A stretch of 11,650 bases of DNA from Rikenellaceae bacterium (GTDB lineage: Bacteria > Bacteroidota > Bacteroidia > Bacteroidales > Rikenellaceae). Made by a program: the position numbers and the translations under genes. The notes below the pieces were generated by a model. That model was given only the letters and a program-made list of their open reading frames with translations, had not been told where the DNA came from and made no database searches. This document shows positions 6,671 to 11,650 of this stretch, piece after piece; position 1 is the first letter of the stretch, and each line of letters begins with the position of its first letter. Location of the stretch: assembly GCA_020859745.1 (NCBI GenBank), contig JAJBVQ010000168.1, positions 1 to 11,650 of the forward strand. The letters are read 5' to 3'.

Positions 6671-6713
6671 TATAAAAAGTGGGGCGCAAAATCTTTGCGC
6701 CCCACTTTTTATA
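6671..6713. terminator. Bidirectional intrinsic terminator
   Basis: A perfect 20-bp stem (6671-6690 with 6694-6713) closes a 3-base loop. The GC core GTGGGGCGCAAA/TTTGCGCCCCAC is flanked by TATAAAAA on the left and TTTTTATA on the right, so a U-tract follows the core on either strand. It lies 16 bp after the ROK stop codon and 14 bp after the ATPase stop on the other strand, ending both convergent units. Confidence 0.95.
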
Positions 6714-6727
6714 TAATAGTATATCCG

Positions 6728-7597
6728 CTACTTTTTCTGTTCCTCGCCCTTTCCCATCGGCCGCACCAGGTCGCTGATCTCGGTCACCCGGTCGGTCCAC
6801 CCGTTCATCACCACCGCCGGGGAATGGGTCGCCAGGATAAGCTGCAAATGGGGGTTCAGGCTCTGCACATCCTCGATCAGCCGCCGCTGCCAGTCGAAAT
6901 GGAGCGATATCTCCGGCTCGTCCATGATCATGATAAACTCCCGCCCACCCTGTATCAGTACCGTGGTCAGGATAATGAGGATCTGCTTCTCGCCCGACGA
7001 AAGCTGGTAAGGCTGGATCGTCATCCCGTATTTGGTCTTGAACCGCAGCGTGTCGCTCTCGCGGTCGACCTGCTTGCCGGTGGATTCCAGCAGGGCGTCG
7101 ATAATGTCGAAATACTGCGTTTTCCGCACCGTCAGCGACTGTATCTCCGCCGCGCTCAGCCCCGCCTGCAACGCCGCAATCACCCTCTTTCCCATCTCCA
7201 GCTGATAGGTGAGGTATCGGTTCTGCAACCGGTACAGCTCCCAGTCCAGGTAAGTGGCTACCGTGCCGTCCGACAGCTTGTAGATCGCCTCGCTCTCCTG
7301 CAGCGTGGTATCGAACGTGCTGATAACGGACACATTGTATATGGAAGGATCGAACGGCCGTTCCGAACTGACCGCCGTGCCGTCCGTGAACTCCACTTCG
7401 ATGGCCTGCATCCGGCACCGGTGCCCCGTCGAAATGGTGCCCAGCGTGAACATGTCGCTCAGGCAGCGCAGCACGGTGCTTTTCCCGCTCCCGTTGCTGC
7501 CCGCGAGGATATTGACCTCCGGGGTCAGCTCCCACACCAGGTCGCAGACGTTCCACAGCCCCCTGACCTCGATCTTACGTATATATACCCCTTCCAT
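6728..7597 (-). CDS. RecF/OLD-like ABC-class ATPase
   Basis: This is a 289-residue soluble ATPase of the AAA_15/AAA_21 type, related in fold to RecF, SMC heads and OLD ATPase domains. The opening IRKIEVRGLWNVCDLVWELTPEVNILAGSNGSGKST is typical, with Walker A GSNGSGKST at 33-41. The ABC signature is LSSGEKQ (199-205), Walker B FIMIMDEPE (221-229, with D226 and E227), the D-loop SLH (231-233) and the switch histidine H258 in ATHSP. The middle (about 60-195) is helical and unassigned. There is no TOPRIM, nuclease or other effector domain, so it is a stand-alone ATPase. It is the last gene of the sppA-lpxK-phosphorylase unit, 21 bp after the preceding stop and just before the terminator. Its biological role is unknown: housekeeping DNA repair, phage defence or a regulatory ATPase are all possible. 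Confidence 0.88.
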   Translation of the reverse strand: MEGVYIRKIEVRGLWNVCDLVWELTPEVNILAGSNGSGKSTVLRCLSDMFTLGTISTGHRCRMQAIEVEFTDGTAVSSERPFDPSIYNVSVISTFDTTLQESEAIYKLSDGTVATYLDWELYRLQNRYLTYQLEMGKRVIAALQAGLSAAEIQSLTVRKTQYFDIIDALLESTGKQVDRESDTLRFKTKYGMTIQPYQLSSGEKQILIILTTVLIQGGREFIMIMDEPEISLHFDWQRRLIEDVQSLNPHLQLILATHSPAVVMNGWTDRVTEISDLVRPMGKGEEQKK

Positions 7598-7618
7598 ACT
7601 CGTGCCTTTCTGTGAGTG

Positions 7619-8503
7619 TTACATCTTTTCGACCACCTCGCGCACCAGGGCGCACAGCCGCGGCATCGCCCGGTCGCCAGCCTCGATCACTTCGGCGTGC
7701 GTCAGTTTCGGCCCCCCGCACAACTGCGCAGGCTCTCCCGTCAGAGTATTGGTGATCAGCGAAAATCCCAGCACCCGCACCCCCTGGTGCCGCGCCACGA
7801 TCACTTCCGGCGTGGTGGACATCCCGATGGCGTCGCCGCCGATCCCCCTGAAATAACGCACCTCCGCCGGCGTCTCGTAACTCGGCCCGGTGGACCCCAC
7901 ATAAACGCCCTGCCGCAAATTCGTACCCTGCGCCAAAGCCACCGCATGGGCCAGGGAGATGAGTTTCCGGTCGTACGGTTCGCCCATATCCGGGAACCGT
8001 ACGCCCAGCTCCGGGTCATTGGCCCCTACCAGCGGATTCGGGATCAGGTTGATATGGTCTTCGATGGCCATGACATCCCCCACCTCGAAAAGCGGGCACA
8101 GGCCCCCCGCCGCATTGGAAACGATCAGCGTCCCGATCCCCAGGCAGCACATTGCCCGCACGGGAAGCACCGCGTCCTGAATGGAATATCCCTCATAATA
8201 GTGCACCCGCCCCTCCATCGCGATCACATACTTCCCCCCTAACCTGCCGTAGATGAAGCGTCCCCGGTGCCCGGCAACGGTCGAGCGCGGAAAGTCGGGG
8301 ATCTCGCTGTAATCCAGCGTCCCGACCACCTCGATCGCCGCGGCCAGCGCCCCCAGCCCGGAGCCCAGCACGATCCCCACCTCCGGCGTCGGCAGCCCGC
8401 CGCCCTCGACAGTGCCGCCGGGCATATCCGTCCAGTACCGTTCGGCGGCAATGTTGAGCCTACTCCGGATGAAGCATGTTGTATTTTTGATTCTCTCTGA
8501 CAT
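7619..8503 (-). CDS. punA: Purine nucleoside phosphorylase (trimeric class)
   Basis: The enzyme reversibly cleaves purine nucleosides with phosphate to free base and ribose-1-phosphate, for purine salvage. The 294-residue protein matches the trimeric PNP/MTAP family: phosphate loop GIVLGSGLG (43-51), GHRG (78-81), GRVHYYEGY (98-106), SNAAGG (129-134), GPSYETPAE (206-214) and GDAIGMSTTPEVIVARH (223-239). Glu210 and Asn252 (in SLITNT) match human Glu201 and Asn243, which favour inosine and guanosine over adenosine. I chose ATG 8503 because MSERIKNTTCFIRSRL aligns with the family N-terminal helix; the open frame extends to 8593. This makes the gene overlap lpxK by 44 bp. Relative to human PNP there is an extra stretch of about 17 residues between this helix and the phosphate loop (residues 17-38), just beyond the overlap. 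M27 at 8425 is a less likely start. Confidence 0.92.
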   Translation of the reverse strand: MSERIKNTTCFIRSRLNIAAERYWTDMPGGTVEGGGLPTPEVGIVLGSGLGALAAAIEVVGTLDYSEIPDFPRSTVAGHRGRFIYGRLGGKYVIAMEGRVHYYEGYSIQDAVLPVRAMCCLGIGTLIVSNAAGGLCPLFEVGDVMAIEDHINLIPNPLVGANDPELGVRFPDMGEPYDRKLISLAHAVALAQGTNLRQGVYVGSTGPSYETPAEVRYFRGIGGDAIGMSTTPEVIVARHQGVRVLGFSLITNTLTGEPAQLCGGPKLTHAEVIEAGDRAMPRLCALVREVVEKM

Positions 8504-9542
8504 ATTGATCCAGTTGCCTGCGGAAATCGCACTCCTTGTTTTCGAGGAACTCCACGCGGATGGAAACGTAGTAGAGCCTCCGCTTGATATCATCGCTGAT
8601 CTTGCGGCTGTTCATCAGCCGCACGGCGTCCTTCTCGGTCACCACCACTACGGTATCGGCCGGCAAAGCGGCCAGGGCCGATTCGACGGCGTGAATATCT
8701 TTCATCTTGAACGTATAGTGGTCGCCGAAGATAAAGGTCTTCACCACGTCGTAATCTTTCCGGAGGTCTTCGATAAACCGGGTCGGGTTGGCGATCCCGG
8801 CCATCGCCGCCACCGGCGTTCCCGCTTTCAGGGTCGCCTCCTGCCCGTATCCCGGATAGAGCGGCACCGGGGCCTGCGAAACGAAATGGGTGAAATAGAG
8901 GCTCTGGTAGGGATAGAGGTCGAGGTTCTTGCTCACGATCCGGTAATCCAGGGGTTTAAGCTCTTCCGGACATTTCGTGACGATCACGATCTGGGCCCGC
9001 ACCAGCTGCGCCCGCCGGTCCCTGAGCCGTCCCATCGGCAGCAGGTGGTCTTCGTATACCGGGCAGCCGTAGTCCATCAGCACGATATTGACCCACGGCT
9101 CCACGTACCGGTGCTGGAAAGCGTCGTCCAGGATGATGAGGTTCACCTCCGGATGCGCCGCGCGCAGCTTCTCAATCCCCTCCACACGTTTCTCGCACAC
9201 GGCGACAGGAATATGCGGATACTTGAGCTTGATCTGTTTCGGCTCGTCGCCGATCTTCTTGAACGAGCTGCCCACCGTGGCCAGTACGAAGCCTTTGGTC
9301 TTGCGCTTGTAGCCCCGCGAAAGCACGGCCACTTTGAACTCCCCGTCGAGCAGCTCGATCAGCCGTTCGGTGTGCGGCGTCTTGCCCGTTCCGCCCACGG
9401 TGATATTGCCCACGCAGATGATCGGGATGTCGAACTCGCGGCTCTTGAGCACGCCCCAGTCGAACAGCCGGTGCCGGATGTCGATGATCCCCCCGTATAT
9501 CCATGCCAGCGGGGCGGCGAGTATTTTAGCCAACAGTGTCAA
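8460..9542 (-). CDS. lpxK: Tetraacyldisaccharide 4'-kinase LpxK
   Basis: LpxK phosphorylates the 4' position of tetraacyldisaccharide-1-phosphate to make lipid IVA, on the inner face of the cytoplasmic membrane. The 360-residue protein has the family features: an N-terminal hydrophobic/amphipathic segment (1-22) for membrane contact, the P-loop VGNITVGGTGKTP (44-56), SRGYKR (75-80), GDEP (98-101), the conserved DDAFQHR (139-145) and LLPMGRLR (167-174). VVTEKDAVRL (300-309) is typical of the C-terminal half. The start lies 13 bp after the sppA stop. Its 3' end is shared with the beginning of the purine nucleoside phosphorylase gene, which suggests translational coupling. Its presence shows that the organism makes lipid A and is Gram-negative. 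Nothing is missing. Confidence 0.96.
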   Translation of the reverse strand: MTLLAKILAAPLAWIYGGIIDIRHRLFDWGVLKSREFDIPIICVGNITVGGTGKTPHTERLIELLDGEFKVAVLSRGYKRKTKGFVLATVGSSFKKIGDEPKQIKLKYPHIPVAVCEKRVEGIEKLRAAHPEVNLIILDDAFQHRYVEPWVNIVLMDYGCPVYEDHLLPMGRLRDRRAQLVRAQIVIVTKCPEELKPLDYRIVSKNLDLYPYQSLYFTHFVSQAPVPLYPGYGQEATLKAGTPVAAMAGIANPTRFIEDLRKDYDVVKTFIFGDHYTFKMKDIHAVESALAALPADTVVVVTEKDAVRLMNSRKISDDIKRRLYYVSIRVEFLENKECDFRRQLDQYVRENQKYNMLHPE

Positions 9543-9555
9543 TTTCCCGAACCCT

Positions 9556-11382
9556 TTAGTATTGTATTTCGAACCGGTAAGGCATAGCGGCCTTGATTCC
9601 CTGGTCTATCACCATTTCGCGCGCGCGCACCGCCTCGGCCCCCAGACCTTGCAGGCTGCCGCCGCTCATGACCTTCATCATCGCCGAAGTGGTCAGCGAC
9701 CCCAGTATCGAGGCGAACGACGAGCTTTCCGGCGCCGGATATTGTCGCACGACGTAATCGTCCGGCTCCAGCCCGGCATGCTCCGTGGCGATCCGTATCG
9801 CGTCGCGCAGCGTTCCCGTGCAATCGGCCAGCCCGTTCTCCATCGCCTGCACACCCGTCCACACACGTCCTCCCGCCATAGCGTCCACACTGTCCACCGG
9901 CAGGTTACGCCCCTGCGCCACCAACCCCACGAACCGCGAATAGACGGTGTCCACCCCGTTCTGGATATAGAGGCGTTCCGCCGTCGTGAGCGGCCGGAAA
10001 AGGTTGCCCATGTCCGCGCTCCGGTTGGTCCGCACCACGTCGGCGGTCAGTCCCAGATGTTCCCGCGCCCCCTCTTCGACATTGAACAACAGGCCGAACA
10101 CGCCGATCGACCCCGTCAAGGTGATCGGCGCGGTCACGATATACCCGGCCCCGCAGCTGATATAATACCCGCCCGACGCGGCATAGCTCCCCATCGACAC
10201 GATCACCGGCTTCTCCCGGGCAGTGAGGTAAACCTCCCGCCAGATGATATCCGCCGCCAACGCGCTGCCGCCCGGGCTGTTGACCCGGAGCACCACGGCT
10301 TTCACTTCGTCGTCCTGGCGCACTTTCGACAGTGTCTCCGCCAACGCATTCCCGACGATCTGCTTGTTCTTGTCCCCGGCGTCCACGATCTCCCCGTCGG
10401 CATAGACTAAAGCGATCTCGTTGGACGACATCGCGTTCCCCATCGTTACGCGCCCCAGCCCGCCCCTGCCGGCCGAACGATACGAGGTAAGCGGCAGTAT
10501 CCGCGGCTTACCGGACGAGTCCTGCCCGGAGAGCCGGGCCAGCTCCCGGGTCATCTGGTCGCGGTAATAGAGGCTGTCCACGAAGCCGAGCCGCACCGCA
10601 TCCACCGGGGTAGCCACAGCCAGCCGCGACGCATAGGCCTGTAAGCTGTCAGCCGCGAGTTCCCGGCTCTCAGCGATCTCGCTGACGAGGTAGTCCCAGA
10701 CGGAGCTGGTCATGGATTCCATCTGCAACCGGTTTTCGTCGCTCAGGTGGTCGAGGATAAAGGGTTCGCCGGCTCCTTTGAATTTCCCGTGCCGGATCAG
10801 TTCGGCCTGCACGCCGAGTTTGTCGAGCAACCCTTTGTAGAACATGACGTTGGAAGCCAGCCCCTGCCAGGCCAGCCCGCCTTGAGGATTGAGGCACACT
10901 TTGTCGCCCACCGAAGCGAGGTAGTACCCGCCCTGCGAGTAGACATCGGCGTAGGAGACGACGAATTTCCCGCTCTCGCGGAACTCGGCGAGGGCCTGCC
11001 GCAGCTCGTACAGGGTGGAGACGGACGAGGGTATGGCCATGGGCACGTTGAGGTAGATCCCGTCGATGTCGGGGTCTTCGGCGGCTTTGCCGATCAGGGT
11101 CACGGCTTCGTAAATGGTGGTCTGCTCGCGGAAACTGAATTCGCTGTAGTCGAACAGGTCGAGGGCGTTGCCTTTGGCTTTGTCGACGATGGGCTGTGCC
11201 AGGTCGATGCGCAAAACGGTATGGGGCCGCATAACGGCGACCTTGCCGCTGCCTGACCCGATGGACCCGATCATGCTGATCAACGCGGCGAGCATTATGA
11301 AACTCAATATCACGAACGCGATGCCGCTGACGACGATGGCCAGCAAACATGCGAAAAAGGTCTTGAAAAAACTATTCATCAC
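9556..11382 (-). CDS. sppA: Signal peptide peptidase SppA, 67K type
   Basis: SppA is a membrane-anchored serine protease that degrades leftover signal peptides. The 608-residue protein is close in length to E. coli SppA (618). One N-terminal transmembrane segment lies at about 13-37. Two tandem peptidase S49 domains follow: the first, roughly 55-300, carries the general base Lys202 in RHGKFKGAGEPF (E. coli K209). The second, roughly 320-540, carries the nucleophile Ser403 in GSYAASGGYYI (E. coli S409), with VLRVNSPGGSA (364-374) and TGSIGVFG (423-430) lining the site. Both catalytic residues are intact. It is the first gene of the leftward operon. I see no convincing TAnnTTTG box in the bases immediately upstream, and a large palindromic repeat starts 46 bp before the start codon. 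Two ATG codons begin the frame; the choice is minor. Confidence 0.96.
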   Translation of the reverse strand: MMNSFFKTFFACLLAIVVSGIAFVILSFIMLAALISMIGSIGSGSGKVAVMRPHTVLRIDLAQPIVDKAKGNALDLFDYSEFSFREQTTIYEAVTLIGKAAEDPDIDGIYLNVPMAIPSSVSTLYELRQALAEFRESGKFVVSYADVYSQGGYYLASVGDKVCLNPQGGLAWQGLASNVMFYKGLLDKLGVQAELIRHGKFKGAGEPFILDHLSDENRLQMESMTSSVWDYLVSEIAESRELAADSLQAYASRLAVATPVDAVRLGFVDSLYYRDQMTRELARLSGQDSSGKPRILPLTSYRSAGRGGLGRVTMGNAMSSNEIALVYADGEIVDAGDKNKQIVGNALAETLSKVRQDDEVKAVVLRVNSPGGSALAADIIWREVYLTAREKPVIVSMGSYAASGGYYISCGAGYIVTAPITLTGSIGVFGLLFNVEEGAREHLGLTADVVRTNRSADMGNLFRPLTTAERLYIQNGVDTVYSRFVGLVAQGRNLPVDSVDAMAGGRVWTGVQAMENGLADCTGTLRDAIRIATEHAGLEPDDYVVRQYPAPESSSFASILGSLTTSAMMKVMSGGSLQGLGAEAVRAREMVIDQGIKAAMPYRFEIQY

Positions 11383-11428
11383 TCATTGTATCTTTAACTG
11401 TTCGTTTAGTTACTACCCGCATGGAACC

Positions 11429-11642
11429 GTTCTTTCTTTGAAAAGAAAGAACCAAAGAAACTTTCGAGATAGCTGCGCTACTCCTTAGTCTGCCGAAGTC
11501 TTTATATTTTGGCGGGCGGAATGGGGTCACAGGCCCGCAGGGGCCGACCCCATTCGCCGCGCCAAAAGTGAGGCTGTGATAGATTTAGGATGCGCAAGCA
11601 TCCTCGAAAGTTTTTCTGGTTCTCTTTGTTCACAAAGAGAAC
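11429..11642. repeat. 214-bp multi-hairpin inverted-repeat element
   Basis: Two 40-base arms (11429-11468 and 11603-11642) are imperfect inverted copies that match at about four bases in five, identical over the last 10 (AACTTTCGAG). Each arm starts with its own hairpin: an 11-bp stem at 11429-11452 with a 2-base loop, and a 10-bp stem at 11619-11642 with a 4-base loop. Between them lie a core stem at 11507-11567 (TTTTGGCG...CGCCAAAA enclosing AATGGGGTC...GACCCCATT and GGCCC/GGGCC) and AGGATGC-GCAA-GCATCCT (11587-11604). No reading frame is supported. It resembles a REP/BIME-like or MITE-like interspersed repeat upstream of sppA. The structure is read directly; mobility or function is inferred. 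Confidence 0.75.
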
Positions 11643-11650
11643 AGTACCCT

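Noticed and set aside
6728..7597. Two-gene defence system built on the ATPase
   Set aside because: The adjacent genes are purine nucleoside phosphorylase and, across a terminator, a ROK kinase; no nuclease, reverse transcriptase or toxin partner is present.
8504..8593. 30-residue N-terminal extension of the phosphorylase
   Set aside because: The Ser-rich stretch has no family counterpart and lies entirely inside lpxK in another frame.

Overview
The window looks like chromosomal DNA of a GC-rich member of the Bacteroidota, probably near the Rikenellaceae/Alistipes. The evidence is indirect. Promoter-like boxes match the Bacteroidota -7 consensus TAnnTTTG. Starts have A-rich rather than strong Shine-Dalgarno leaders. 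There is a lipoprotein with an acidic export-type signal after its lipobox cysteine and a DUF4988/PL29-N-like architecture. The sppA-lpxK-purine nucleoside phosphorylase gene order is one I associate with Bacteroidales. The genus is an inference.

Layout from left to right. Bases 1-229 are non-coding and full of hairpins, including a 16-bp perfect inverted repeat nested in a larger palindrome. On the minus strand, an isoprenyl diphosphate synthase gene (2757-1780) and thiC (1774-230) form a tight pair with a 5-bp gap. A terminator with a UUCG tetraloop (hairpin 2842-2875) separates them from the next minus-strand gene, a 693-residue surface-type lipoprotein (5018-2937). The AT-rich region 5019-5230 lies between this lipoprotein and a divergent XRE-family regulator (5231-5605, plus). 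It holds promoter-like and operator-like sequences for both directions. The regulator is followed by a ROK-family sugar kinase gene (5677-6654, plus) with its own -7 box. A perfect 20-bp hairpin (6671-6713) ends both the ROK gene and the convergent operon.

That operon runs leftward: sppA (11382-9556), lpxK (9542-8460), purine nucleoside phosphorylase (8503-7619, overlapping lpxK) and a RecF/OLD-like ABC-class ATPase (7597-6728). Its first three genes serve envelope maintenance (membrane peptidase, lipid A kinase) and purine salvage; the ATPase has no obvious functional link to them. Upstream of sppA, 11429-11642 is a 214-bp multi-hairpin inverted-repeat element that looks like an interspersed repeat.

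Most genes are ordinary housekeeping. The items most worth a second look are the 214-bp palindromic element, the regulator/lipoprotein intergenic region with predicted overlapping leaders, the modular lipoprotein itself, thiC without a visible TPP riboswitch, and the ATPase at the end of the sppA operon. I did not see a clearly new multi-gene system.
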